Assembly (NCBI RefSeq): GCF_000282535.1
Contig: NZ_AKJC01000327.1
Coordinates: 1 to 32,002 of the forward strand
Length of the DNA stretch: 32,002 nucleotides
Source of the DNA: Pseudomonas sp. GM84
GTDB taxonomy: Bacteria; Pseudomonadota; Gammaproteobacteria; Pseudomonadales; Pseudomonadaceae
Direction of reading: 5' to 3'
Shown here: in pieces, positions 23,759-31,977 of the stretch
How the letters are laid out: each line of letters opens with the position of its first letter
Numbering within the stretch: position 1 is the stretch's first letter
The notes under the pieces: generated by a model
The model's database searches: none
The model's input: the letters and a program-made list of their open reading frames with translations, nothing else
Told to the model about the DNA's origin: nothing
Program-made: the position numbers and the translations under genes

Positions 23759-26050
23759 ATGAACAAGTGGCCACGCTTCATCTTCAACACACTGAGCCTG
23801 TCCATCGCCATGGTGGGCGGTGCCAACGCCGCGCTGCAGAGTTTCGACCCGGGGCCCTACACCCTCGCCACCGGCCGGTTCCCCATGTGGTATCAGGACT
23901 TCAACAATGTGAAGCTGGAGCTCTGCCTGTCCAAGACAGTCAGCTCCCGCGCGCCGGGCACCGTAGCTGCCCCCGGCTACATGTGCACCATTCCGGCCGA
24001 AGGCGGCTTCAACCCCGCCGAGCCCATCATCTTCCCCAACAACTGGCCAGGTGAAAGCTTCTGGTTCACCGCTGACGGCAGCGTCGGTGACCGCACCTTC
24101 GGCATCGAGCAGTACGTTGCTGCCCTGGAAGCGGTGGCCGGCGAAGGCGAGATCATCGATGGCGAACAGCACAACTTCGCCCGCATCCGCATCCGCGCCG
24201 CAGTGCCCACGGCGGGCATGTACACCGTGCGCCATCCGTACGGTACCAAGGTGTACGTGGTTGCCACCCCAGGGCGGCGGGCGATCAACGACACCAGTGA
24301 TATCGGCATCGCCACGCTCAACTATTCGGGCGCCCTGCAGGGCGCCCTCGGGCCGTTCCTGTACAGCGCGACTGCCCCCAACAGCCTGACCAACGAAGCC
24401 GGCCTGGAAATCGCCCGCTACTTCACCGAGACCAACCCGGAAACCGGCCTGCAGGAGAAGTTCGTCGGCGACCCGAACCTTGCGGACGTGGTGCGCGGCA
24501 GCCCGATCCTCGATGCCCAAGGCAACCCGCAGAACTATCTGGAGATCTCCGGCCCTGCGGGCACACTGCGCACCGATGTGTTCGCTATCTCCGGCAAGAT
24601 CTACGACGACCGCACCCAGACGCCGGTGGAAGTGGAGCGCATCACCTACCAGCGTGACAGCAGTGGCTCGCAGGTCGAAATCTTTGCCGACTCGTTCCGT
24701 ACCAACAGCGGTACCCAGGCACAGACCCCGGCTGCATCGACGGTGTGCTACCGCACCACCCTCACCCTCACCGGCACACCACCGGGACCGTGCCTGCCCA
24801 ACGCGAATCTGCTGACGGACAACAACGGCTACTTCTACACCACCTTCGCCACCCCCGCCGCGCCGCCCTCCGTGGTGGTGCTGACAGCCAGCGAACTGGG
24901 TGGCGCGCACAAACCCACCTCGGTATCACGCACGCCTGTCGATGTGGTGAAGGTCAGTACGGCTCGATACGAGCCGGACAATCACCGCCTGACCATCACC
25001 GCGAGCTCCAGTGACAAAGTCCTTAATCCTGGCCTCGTCGCCCAGGGATACGGTCCGCTGCCAGCAGACGGAACGCTGGTGGTCAATGACCTGACCCAGC
25101 CACCGGAAAGCGTTACGGTCAAGTCGGCTGCCGGCGGCTCGGACAGCGAACCGGTGACCGTCGCCGGCATCGTCGATGTCCCTGCCGAAAACCAGAAACC
25201 GCTGGCCGTGGCGGATACCGTCAGCACCAACGCGGGTGTACCGATCACCATCAACGTGCTGGCCAATGACAGCGATCCCGACAACAACACGCCGCTGACC
25301 ATCGGCAGCTTCGTACCGCCGGCGGCCGGCCAGGGCACGGTGGCGCTCAATGGCACCACCAGCCTGACCTACACACCACCGACCACCAATGTCCCGCTGC
25401 AGGCGACCTTCAGTTACATCGCCAGGGACAGCAAAGGCCTCGATTCGGAACCGGCAACCGTCACGGTCAACGTGACCCCGAACCCGGCACCGGTCGCCAC
25501 TAACGACACCGCAGCCAGCCAAGGCGGAACGCTGACGCTCAATGTGTTGCTCAACGACGCCGGCAGCACGCCCTTGACCGTACTCCTCCTGACCCAGCCG
25601 GCGGCTGGCCAGGGCAGTGTCAGTACCGACGGCACCGTGGTGACCTACACCGCACCGCAGAATGTCACCGCGGCCTTTACCACCACCTTCACCTACCAGG
25701 TCCGGGATGCGTTCGGCACACTCTCGGCACCGGCCACCGTCACCGTGCAGGTCACACCGCAGGCCACGCAGGAGAACCTGGTGGTGACCAGCGCCGTGGC
25801 ACGGGCGCGCGCCAATGACCGCTACACCTGGGACCTGTCCGGGACTTCCTCGGCGGTGGTCGGCAACACCATCACCGCTCAGGTCACAACCGCCAACGGG
25901 CTGGTCACGGTGGGCACCGCTACAGTCCCGATCAGCGGCCGCTGGCGGATCTCGACCACCACCACGACGGTGGTGCCGAGCGCCAACCCGACGATCACGA
26001 TCCGATCCTCGCTTGGCACCGTGCGCACGACACCGTTGCTGATCCAGTAA
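23759..26050 (+). CDS. Secreted paralog with C-terminal cadherin/Ig-like repeats
   Basis: 763 aa from ATG 23759, which has AGGAG 5 nt before it; an upstream in-frame GTG-type start at 23720 would spoil the signal peptide. Signal peptide 1-24 (IAMVGGANA, then ALQSFDPG). Residues 25-470 are homologous to the preceding protein, including the cysteine pair (C56, C76). Two tandem cadherin-like/Ig-like repeats follow (about 478-572 and 573-667), each with N(V/D)LxND, AAGQG(T/S)V, TYT(P/A)P and ATVTV.V strings, then a Thr-rich C-terminal beta domain (about 668-763). The repeats suggest cell-surface or matrix attachment. Spaced 35 bp after the first paralog, so co-transcribed; a strong hairpin follows. 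Function unknown. Confidence 0.87.
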   Translation: MNKWPRFIFNTLSLSIAMVGGANAALQSFDPGPYTLATGRFPMWYQDFNNVKLELCLSKTVSSRAPGTVAAPGYMCTIPAEGGFNPAEPIIFPNNWPGESFWFTADGSVGDRTFGIEQYVAALEAVAGEGEIIDGEQHNFARIRIRAAVPTAGMYTVRHPYGTKVYVVATPGRRAINDTSDIGIATLNYSGALQGALGPFLYSATAPNSLTNEAGLEIARYFTETNPETGLQEKFVGDPNLADVVRGSPILDAQGNPQNYLEISGPAGTLRTDVFAISGKIYDDRTQTPVEVERITYQRDSSGSQVEIFADSFRTNSGTQAQTPAASTVCYRTTLTLTGTPPGPCLPNANLLTDNNGYFYTTFATPAAPPSVVVLTASELGGAHKPTSVSRTPVDVVKVSTARYEPDNHRLTITASSSDKVLNPGLVAQGYGPLPADGTLVVNDLTQPPESVTVKSAAGGSDSEPVTVAGIVDVPAENQKPLAVADTVSTNAGVPITINVLANDSDPDNNTPLTIGSFVPPAAGQGTVALNGTTSLTYTPPTTNVPLQATFSYIARDSKGLDSEPATVTVNVTPNPAPVATNDTAASQGGTLTLNVLLNDAGSTPLTVLLLTQPAAGQGSVSTDGTVVTYTAPQNVTAAFTTTFTYQVRDAFGTLSAPATVTVQVTPQATQENLVVTSAVARARANDRYTWDLSGTSSAVVGNTITAQVTTANGLVTVGTATVPISGRWRISTTTTTVVPSANPTITIRSSLGTVRTTPLLIQ

Positions 26051-26057
26051 CCCATCG

Positions 26058-26082
26058 CCCCGCCTCCTTCCCGGAGGCGGGG
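26058..26082 (+). terminator. Strong hairpin terminator after the secreted-paralog operon
   Basis: CCCCGCCTCC-TTCCC-GGAGGCGGGG is a 10-bp GC-rich perfect stem just 8 bp after the stop at 26050, in the gap before the convergent umuC. Only a few Ts follow, so termination may be partial or act in both directions. Confidence 0.75.
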
Positions 26083-26103
26083 CTTACCCCTTGACGGAGA
26101 CGC

Positions 26104-27378
26104 TCAACATTTGACCGTCCACAACTGATCGATTCGTGTGGTGTAGGACTGGCTCATCATCTCCCTCCTCATTCCCCAATCCGGCGCCACGGGCACGCTG
26201 GCAGCCCGCATGGTCCCGCGACCCCAACGCTGGTTGATGTCATCCATCACTTGCATCAGCCGGTCACAGGCCACCGACTGCTTGAGCGCGAACAGGTCCT
26301 CTGAAAACTCACCCGGCTGTCGCAGGTCCATGAGCAGCACTTCGGCCTTGCTGTAACGGAAACCCGGCCGGAATAGCCGCTCCACCGCTTCGGTCGCAAG
26401 CCGGGTCATCAGCAGCGTGTCGCAGGTGGGATAAGGCAACTCGACCATCACGCCCTGGGCGTGATGCGCCTCGTCCGGATTGAACATCCCGGTACGGATG
26501 CTCACGCGCATGCGCTTGCAGACGGAGCGCTGGGCCCGAAGCTTTTCCGCAGCACGCTCCACGTAAGTGGCGACCGCCTGCTTGATCGGCGCGAGCTCGG
26601 TCAGGCGGGTGCCGAACATTCGGCTGCAGCAGATCTCCTGCTTCGGCGGCGCGGCCTCGTCCAGTTCAAGGCAGGGCGTGCCGGCCAGCTCGCGGGCGGT
26701 CTTTTCCACCACCACGCTGAATTTTTGCCGGAGCGTCCAGGCGTCGGCCTTGGCCAGGTCCATCGCCGTGCGTATGCCCATCGCCTCAAGGTGAGCCGTC
26801 ATCCGCCGGCCAATCCCCCACACCTCTTGCACTTCGGTATTGCGCAACACCCAATCACGTTTGAACGGGTCGGTGATGTCCACTACCCCACCCGTCTGCG
26901 CCAGCAACCGTTTTGCCGTATGGTTGGCCAGCTTGGCGAGGGTCTTGGTGCCGGCAATACCCACGCCTACCGGGATGCCGGTGCACCGCAAGACCCTTGA
27001 GCGCACCGTTCGGCCAAACTGGGTGAGGTTTTCCTGAATGCCGGTGAGGTCTGCGAAGCACTCGTCGATGCTGTAGACCTCGCTCGCCGGCACCATCGAT
27101 TCAATCAAGGTCATGATGCGTTCGCTCATGTCGCCGTACAGCGCATAGTTGCTGCTAAACGCCATGATGCCGTGCCGGCGCAGCTTGTCCTTCACCTGGA
27201 AATAAGGCTCGCCCATCTTCACGAAGGGTTTGGCGTCATACGACCGGGCAATCACGCAGCCGTCGTTGTTGCTGAGCACGACGATGGGGGTGCGCAGCAG
27301 GTCGGGGCGGAATACGCGCTCGCAGCTGGCGTAGAAGCTGTTGCAATCGATCAGGGCGAATACGGGGGAAGGCTTCAT
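26104..27378 (-). CDS. umuC: Y-family DNA polymerase V catalytic subunit UmuC
   Basis: 424 aa, the standard UmuC length. Error-prone translesion polymerase that works with processed UmuD. Catalytic motifs are intact: the metal-binding Asp in ALIDCNSFYASCE (about residue 10), VVLSNNDGCVIARS, and YSIDECFADL with the Asp-Glu pair (about 105-106). Helix-hairpin-helix region VWGIGRRMTAHLEAMGI (about 186-202), little-finger domain behind it, and the family-type tail YTTRIDQLW. No QLxLF-type clamp motif was obvious at the C-terminus. A LexA box lies 19 bp upstream of ATG 27378. Unlike the usual umuDC operon, umuD is not adjacent: an MFS gene on the other strand separates them. Confidence 0.95.
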   Translation of the reverse strand: MKPSPVFALIDCNSFYASCERVFRPDLLRTPIVVLSNNDGCVIARSYDAKPFVKMGEPYFQVKDKLRRHGIMAFSSNYALYGDMSERIMTLIESMVPASEVYSIDECFADLTGIQENLTQFGRTVRSRVLRCTGIPVGVGIAGTKTLAKLANHTAKRLLAQTGGVVDITDPFKRDWVLRNTEVQEVWGIGRRMTAHLEAMGIRTAMDLAKADAWTLRQKFSVVVEKTARELAGTPCLELDEAAPPKQEICCSRMFGTRLTELAPIKQAVATYVERAAEKLRAQRSVCKRMRVSIRTGMFNPDEAHHAQGVMVELPYPTCDTLLMTRLATEAVERLFRPGFRYSKAEVLLMDLRQPGEFSEDLFALKQSVACDRLMQVMDDINQRWGRGTMRAASVPVAPDWGMRREMMSQSYTTRIDQLWTVKC

Positions 27379-27396
27379 CGGACGGCATCGCGCATA

Positions 27397-27412
27397 CTGT
27401 ATTTATATACAG
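27397..27412 (-). promoter_or_regulatory. LexA box (SOS operator) of umuC
   Basis: CTGTATTTATATACAG has both perfect CTGT/ACAG half-sites of the gamma-proteobacterial LexA consensus (CTGT-N8-ACAG). It is 19 bp before the umuC start and 100 bp before the divergent MFS gene. Confidence 0.92.
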
Positions 27413-27512
27413 TTAATCATATCCCCTCGCGTGGCCGCTACCCGCCCATCCGATTTGCATCCTGCGCCCTGGCTCCTACAGTTTCGAACGTAGCGCCACA
27501 GCCGAGGTTGCG

Positions 27513-28706
27513 ATGCGAAGCGTCGAGAAAACCGCCCACACGGCCTTGCCGAAGATCCCACGCAGCGTCTGGGCACTGGGGTTCGTGTCGATGTTCATGG
27601 ACATTTCCTCGGAGATGATCCACGCCCTGTTGCCGCTGTACATGGTCACCGTGCTCGGCACCTCGGTGGTGGCGGTGGGCGTCATCGAAGGCATCGCCGA
27701 GGCCACCGCGTCGATCACCAAGGTGTTTTCCGGCGCCCTCAGCGACCGGCTGGGCAAGCGCAAGCTGCTGACGGTGCTGGGGTACGGCCTGGGCGCGCTG
27801 ACCAAGCCGGTGTTTCCCATGGCGTCGGGGCTGGAATGGCTGATCGGGGCGCGTTTCGTCGACCGTGTCGGCAAGGGCATCCGCGGCGCGCCGCGGGACG
27901 CGCTGGTGGCCGATGTGACCCCGGTCGAGCTGCGGGGAGCGGCGTTCGGCCTGCGCCAGGCGCTGGACACGGTTGGCGCGTTCCTCGGGCCGTTGCTGGC
28001 GATCCTGCTGATGTGGCTGACCGCGAGCCATTTCCAGACGGTGTTCTGGGTGGCGGTGATCCCGGCGTTTCTCGCCGTGTACATCCTGGTGGCCTTCGTC
28101 CGCGAACCCCCGGCCTCGACACCGGCGCAGCCGCCACGCTCACCGCTGGCGTGGCACGAACTGGCGCGGTTGGGCCCGGCCTACTGGCGCCTGATCGGCC
28201 TGGCCATGCTCTTCACCCTGGGCCGTTTCAGCGAGGCCTTCCTGCTGCTGCGCGCCCAGGACATGGGCCTGGCCCCCTTGTGGGCGCCCGCCGTGCTGGT
28301 ACTGATGGCGCTGGCCTACGCGCTGTCGGCCTACCCCGCCGGTGTGCTGTCGGACCGTATCGGCCGCCGCGGGGTGCTGATGCTGGGGCTCGGCTTGCTG
28401 ATCGCTGCCGACCTGCTGCTGGCGCTGATGCCGGGCTGGGCCGGGCTGGCGCTGGGCGTGGCGACCTGGGGGCTGCACCTGGGCTTTACCCAGGGCATCT
28501 TCGCCGCACTGACCGCCGACAGTGCGCCGGCCAACCTGCGCGGCACGGCCTTTGGCCTGTTCAACCTGCTGACCGGGCTGGCGCTGCTGGCCGCCAGCGT
28601 GGTGGCAGGGCTGCTGTGGGATGGGGTGGGCTTCCAGGCGACCTTCCTGGTGGGAGCTGGCTTTGCCGGCGCTACCTTGGCGGCGGTAGCGATGAAGGCT
28701 TCATGA
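27513..28706 (+). CDS. MFS transporter
   Basis: 397 aa, about 12 membrane segments, major facilitator superfamily. The loop 2-3 signature is recognisable (GALSDRLGKRKLL, residues about 71-83; repeated in the second half as GVLSDRIGRRGVLM), and a conserved VDRVGKGIRGAPRDALVAD stretch (about 114-132) is typical of a subgroup of uncharacterised drug-efflux-like MFS proteins. Substrate unknown. GAGG precedes ATG 27513. It lies between umuC and umuD on the opposite strand; its last 6 bp overlap the end of umuD, and its promoter region is shared with the umuC LexA box, so damage-linked expression is possible but unproven. Confidence 0.88.
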   Translation: MRSVEKTAHTALPKIPRSVWALGFVSMFMDISSEMIHALLPLYMVTVLGTSVVAVGVIEGIAEATASITKVFSGALSDRLGKRKLLTVLGYGLGALTKPVFPMASGLEWLIGARFVDRVGKGIRGAPRDALVADVTPVELRGAAFGLRQALDTVGAFLGPLLAILLMWLTASHFQTVFWVAVIPAFLAVYILVAFVREPPASTPAQPPRSPLAWHELARLGPAYWRLIGLAMLFTLGRFSEAFLLLRAQDMGLAPLWAPAVLVLMALAYALSAYPAGVLSDRIGRRGVLMLGLGLLIAADLLLALMPGWAGLALGVATWGLHLGFTQGIFAALTADSAPANLRGTAFGLFNLLTGLALLAASVVAGLLWDGVGFQATFLVGAGFAGATLAAVAMKAS

Positions 28707-29132
28707 GTGCGGGTCGTGGCTGCGCACGCTGAAGGTGACCACGCCCCAGATGGTCAATTCGTCACCCTCCATGATGTAGCGCGGCGCGAAGCCCGGGTTT
28801 TCCGAACGCAGCACCACCTGCCCACCGATACGGTGCAGGCGTTTGCACAAGGGCTCGCCGTTGACGGCGGCAATCACGATATGGCCATGGCGCGCTTCGA
28901 TCGAGCGGTCGACCAGCACCAGGTCACCGTCGAAGATCCCGGCGCCCTGCATGCTGTCGCCGTCTATCCTGACCAGGTACATGTGCGGCGCCCGCAGGTT
29001 GAACAGCTCGTCCAGCGAGATGGGTTGCTCCATGTGGTCCGCCGCCGGCGAAGGGAACCCCGCCGGAATGCGAAACAGGTAGCGCGGCAGCGCAGCGCCG
29101 CCGCAGGTGAGCGGCCCCAGGATGGAAGTCAT
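28701..29132 (-). CDS. umuD: SOS mutagenesis protein UmuD (S24 self-cleaving protease)
   Basis: 143 aa from ATG 29132. With this start the residues fall at E. coli UmuD numbers: cleavage site A24-G25 (AGFPSPAAD), nucleophile Ser60 (IDGDSM) and general base Lys97 (GEPLCKRL). An ATG at 29147 is also open but would sit nearly on the LexA box; AAGG precedes 29132. RecA-stimulated self-cleavage yields UmuD', which joins UmuC as polymerase V. The cleavage junction is Ala-Gly as in LexA, rather than the Cys-Gly of E. coli UmuD. It has its own LexA box, shared with the divergent SRAP gene. Its 3' end overlaps the MFS gene by 6 bp. Confidence 0.94.
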   Translation of the reverse strand: MTSILGPLTCGGAALPRYLFRIPAGFPSPAADHMEQPISLDELFNLRAPHMYLVRIDGDSMQGAGIFDGDLVLVDRSIEARHGHIVIAAVNGEPLCKRLHRIGGQVVLRSENPGFAPRYIMEGDELTIWGVVTFSVRSHDPHS

Positions 29133-29152
29133 GTCGCAGCCTTGCATGATAA

Positions 29153-29168
29153 CTGTATACATATACAG
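29153..29168. promoter_or_regulatory. LexA box shared by umuD and the divergent SRAP gene
   Basis: CTGTATACATATACAG has perfect LexA half-sites with 8-bp spacing. It is 20 bp from the umuD start on one side and 66 bp from the SRAP start on the other, so one operator can silence both promoters. Confidence 0.93.
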
Positions 29169-29234
29169 TAACGATATGCCTGCGGTGCGGTCAATTGCCC
29201 CCGTAGGAAATTTCGACAAATGGGGGTGCATACC

Positions 29235-29939
29235 ATGTGCGGACGCTTCGCCCAGTACCAGGGGCTGGCCGATTACCTGCGTGAGCTGGACGCCGAGCAG
29301 GACGTGATCAGCGGTTACGACAATGCGCCCATCGGCCGCTACAACGTGGCCCCCGGCAGCCGCGTGCTGATCCTGCACAATGCCGCCGATGGCCTGCGTA
29401 TCGACCCCTGCCATTGGGGCTGGGCGCCGTTCTGGGCCACCGGCAAGCGGCCTGCGCCGATCAATGCGCGGGTCGAGACGGTGACCACTGGCAAGTTCTT
29501 CAAGGCCCTGTGGCCTCAGGGGCGGGCCTTGGTGATGGCCGACGGTTGGTACGAATGGGTTACCGACCCGCATGACCCCAAGCGCAAGCAGCCTTATTTC
29601 ATTCGCCTGAAAAGCCAGGCGCCGATGTTCATGGCGGCGCTGGCCGAGGTGCGTGCAGGGTTGGAGCCGAACGAAGGGGATGGCTTTGTGATCATCACGG
29701 CAGCGAGTGACGCGGGGATGGTCGACATCCATGATCGCCAGCCGCTGGTGCTGGGGCCTGCGGATGCGCGGGCGTGGATCGACCCCGAGGTGCCCGCCGA
29801 GGAAGCCGAGCGGCTGGCTCGGGAGCAGTGTTTGCCGGTGGAGGCCTTTGAGTGGTTTGCGGTGGGCAAGGAAGTGGGGAATGTGCGTAACGAAGGGGCG
29901 GAGTTGATTGTGATGCTCGATGGTGAGCATCTGGCCTGA
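29235..29939 (+). CDS. SOS response-associated peptidase (SRAP, YedK/HMCES family)
   Basis: 234 aa from ATG 29235. This start is required because the catalytic Cys must be residue 2 (MCGRFAQ), freed by Met removal. SRAP proteins form a thiazolidine DNA-protein crosslink with abasic sites in single-stranded DNA, shielding them from error-prone repair. Other conserved residues are visible: Asn in PAPINARVET, Glu in ADGWYEW, and His in VDIHDRQPLVL (family HDRMP; here Gln replaces Met). Divergent from umuD with a shared LexA box, consistent with SOS induction. A longer in-frame start at 29220 is open but would bury the catalytic Cys. Confidence 0.94.
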   Translation: MCGRFAQYQGLADYLRELDAEQDVISGYDNAPIGRYNVAPGSRVLILHNAADGLRIDPCHWGWAPFWATGKRPAPINARVETVTTGKFFKALWPQGRALVMADGWYEWVTDPHDPKRKQPYFIRLKSQAPMFMAALAEVRAGLEPNEGDGFVIITAASDAGMVDIHDRQPLVLGPADARAWIDPEVPAEEAERLAREQCLPVEAFEWFAVGKEVGNVRNEGAELIVMLDGEHLA

Positions 29940-29964
29940 ATGTGGGTTGCCTGTACCGGCCCTT

Positions 29965-30046
29965 TCGCGGGGCAAGCCCGCTCCCACAGGTACACCACAA
30001 ATCTCGATGGCTGTGGTGTACCTGTGGGAGCGGGCTTGTCCCGCGA
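29965..30046. repeat. Paired inverted REP element
   Basis: Arms at 29965-29988 and 30023-30046 pair as in the two other copies; the left arm has one substitution (GGGGCAAG in place of GGGACAAG). It lies between the convergent SRAP and ABC-transporter genes, suiting a terminator role. Confidence 0.88.
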
Positions 30047-30066
30047 AGAGGCCAGCAAAGGCCGCC

Positions 30067-31884
30067 TTACACCTGCAGCTCTACCTCGGGCTGCTGCTCC
30101 AGGAACAACCAACCACCCTGCCCATCCACTTCCAGCCGATGGGTATGGAAGTCCGCCAGCGTACTGCGATGCCCGACGCTCACCAGCAAGGTCTGCGGCA
30201 TCTCGTTGCGCAACAACGAATACAGCATGTGCTCCAACCCCTCATCCATCGCCGACGTCGATTCATCAAGGAACACCACCTGCGGCCGGTTGAACAGCAC
30301 CCGGGCGAACGCCAGGCGCTGCTGCTCACCCACCGACAGAATGTGCGACCAGTCGCAGCTCACCTCCAGCCGATCCACCAGGTGCGCCAGGTTGACCTGG
30401 CGCAGGGCCTGCTGCATGCGCGGCGCGTCCTCGGCCGTGCTGCCCGCCGGGTAGGCGATGGCGGTACGCAGGTCGCCCAGCGGCAAGTACGGGCGCTGCG
30501 ACAGGAACAACGCCTGGGTGCCCGTGGGTCGCCTGACCTCACCCTCGGCATAAGGCCACAGGCCCGCCAGGGCGCGCAGCAAGGTGGTCTTGCCACTGCC
30601 CGAGGGGCCCTTGATCAACAGCGCCTGGCCAGCGTGCAGGCGCAAGTCGAGGTCGGCGATCAGCGCATGGCCGTCGGGGCGCAACACCTGCAGGCCGGTG
30701 ATATCCAGGGTATGTGCCTGCTCCTCGGTGAGTACCCGCGGCAGCGCGGCGGCTTGCTGGTTGGCGTCGAGAAAACCGGTCAGACGATCGAGGGTGGCGC
30801 GGTACTGGGCGAAGGTGTCGTAGGACTCACGGAAGAACGACAGTGAATCCTGCACCTGGCCGAACGCCTGGGCGGTCTGCATGACATCGCCAAGCTTGAT
30901 CGCGCCGCTGAAGAACCGTGGCGCCTGGAGAATGAACGGGAACACCACGGCAACCTGGCTGACGCCCAGGTTGAAACCGCTGAACTTCAGGTTTCGGAAC
31001 ACCAGCGCCCAGACATTGACGATCAGTGCACCGAAACGCCCGAGCAGGGTCGCCCGCTCCACCGGCGCACCTTGGTAGAAGGCAATGTTCTCGGCATTCT
31101 CGCGCAGGCGCATCAGCGCGTAACGGAAGTTGGCGGTGAGTTTTTCGTTGAGGAAGTTCAGGCGGATCAACGGTTGGCCGAGGCGGAAGGCGATCCAGGT
31201 GGCGACCAGCACGTACAGGTAGACGGCAAACACCATCGCCCGGGGAATTTCGTAGCCGGCCACCGCCAGCGGTGCCGACAGGCCCCAGAGGATACCGGTG
31301 AAGGCTACCAGCGACACCAGCGCACTGACCGCGCCGAGGGCCAGCGACACCGAGTTGGTGACGTAGGAATTGATGTCCAGTTCGATACGTTGGTCAGGGT
31401 TGTCCACCGGATGTTCGAGGAACTGGCCGCGGTAGTAGGCATCGCCTTGCATCCAGTCATGGGTGAGGCGTTCGGTCAGCCACACACGCCATTGGATGCT
31501 GAAGGCCTGGGTCACGTAGAAGGTGAACAGCGAACGCAGCACATGGATGGTCGCCAGCACCGCGAACACCCCGAGCAGGTACCAGAACGCGGTTTGATCG
31601 AGGGCCTGCAGGGCGCTGTAGAAGCCGTTGTACCAGAACGAGAACAGCACGTTCAGGCGCACCGAGAACAGTGTCAGCACCAGCAGCAAGGCGAACACCA
31701 GCAAGGGCCGCCAGCTGCGCCGGAAGGTGAAATAGGGCCCGGCCAGTTGCCAGAACTGGCTGCCCCAGCGCGTGTAGCGCACAGCCAGGGCAGCGGCGGC
31801 GGTGAAGCCGATGAGGGTGATGAACGAGGCGATTGCGAGCCAGATCAGGCTCTCTTGCAGGGCCTGGTGCCAGTTCATGTCCAT
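30067..31884 (-). CDS. ABC transporter, SbmA/BacA-type membrane domain fused to ATPase (YddA family)
   Basis: 605 aa from ATG 31884 (MDMNWHQAL); an ATG at 31923 would add 13 residues, and ribosome sites are weak for both. The N-terminal half holds about six membrane helices of the SbmA/BacA-like exporter fold (YFTFRRSWRPLL, FWYNGFYSALQALD, QWRVWLTERLTHDWMQGDAYY, DNPDQRI, ANFRYALMRLRENAENIAFY). The ATPase domain follows (about 400-605): Walker A GPSGSGKTT, a Q-loop region SQRPYLPLGDLR, signature LSVGEQQRLAFAR, Walker B VVFLDESTSAMD, and H-loop SVGHRS. Half-transporters of this kind work as homodimers in the inner membrane; relatives take up peptides or cobalamin-like compounds. No partner gene in the window indicates the substrate. 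Confidence 0.9.
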   Translation of the reverse strand: MDMNWHQALQESLIWLAIASFITLIGFTAAAALAVRYTRWGSQFWQLAGPYFTFRRSWRPLLVFALLLVLTLFSVRLNVLFSFWYNGFYSALQALDQTAFWYLLGVFAVLATIHVLRSLFTFYVTQAFSIQWRVWLTERLTHDWMQGDAYYRGQFLEHPVDNPDQRIELDINSYVTNSVSLALGAVSALVSLVAFTGILWGLSAPLAVAGYEIPRAMVFAVYLYVLVATWIAFRLGQPLIRLNFLNEKLTANFRYALMRLRENAENIAFYQGAPVERATLLGRFGALIVNVWALVFRNLKFSGFNLGVSQVAVVFPFILQAPRFFSGAIKLGDVMQTAQAFGQVQDSLSFFRESYDTFAQYRATLDRLTGFLDANQQAAALPRVLTEEQAHTLDITGLQVLRPDGHALIADLDLRLHAGQALLIKGPSGSGKTTLLRALAGLWPYAEGEVRRPTGTQALFLSQRPYLPLGDLRTAIAYPAGSTAEDAPRMQQALRQVNLAHLVDRLEVSCDWSHILSVGEQQRLAFARVLFNRPQVVFLDESTSAMDEGLEHMLYSLLRNEMPQTLLVSVGHRSTLADFHTHRLEVDGQGGWLFLEQQPEVELQV

Positions 31885-31977
31885 GGTGGGTATCCGTGCA
31901 GAGTGTTTCCGCGAGCGTAGCATTGCGGGCGGACTCGCCCGGCATTCATGACGGACATTTCATGTTTTCTGTACCGG

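Noticed and set aside
29133..29987. Upstream extension of the umuD frame to 428 aa
   Set aside because: It crosses the LexA box and the SRAP gene. With the start at 29132, residues A24-G25, S60 and K97 match UmuD numbering.
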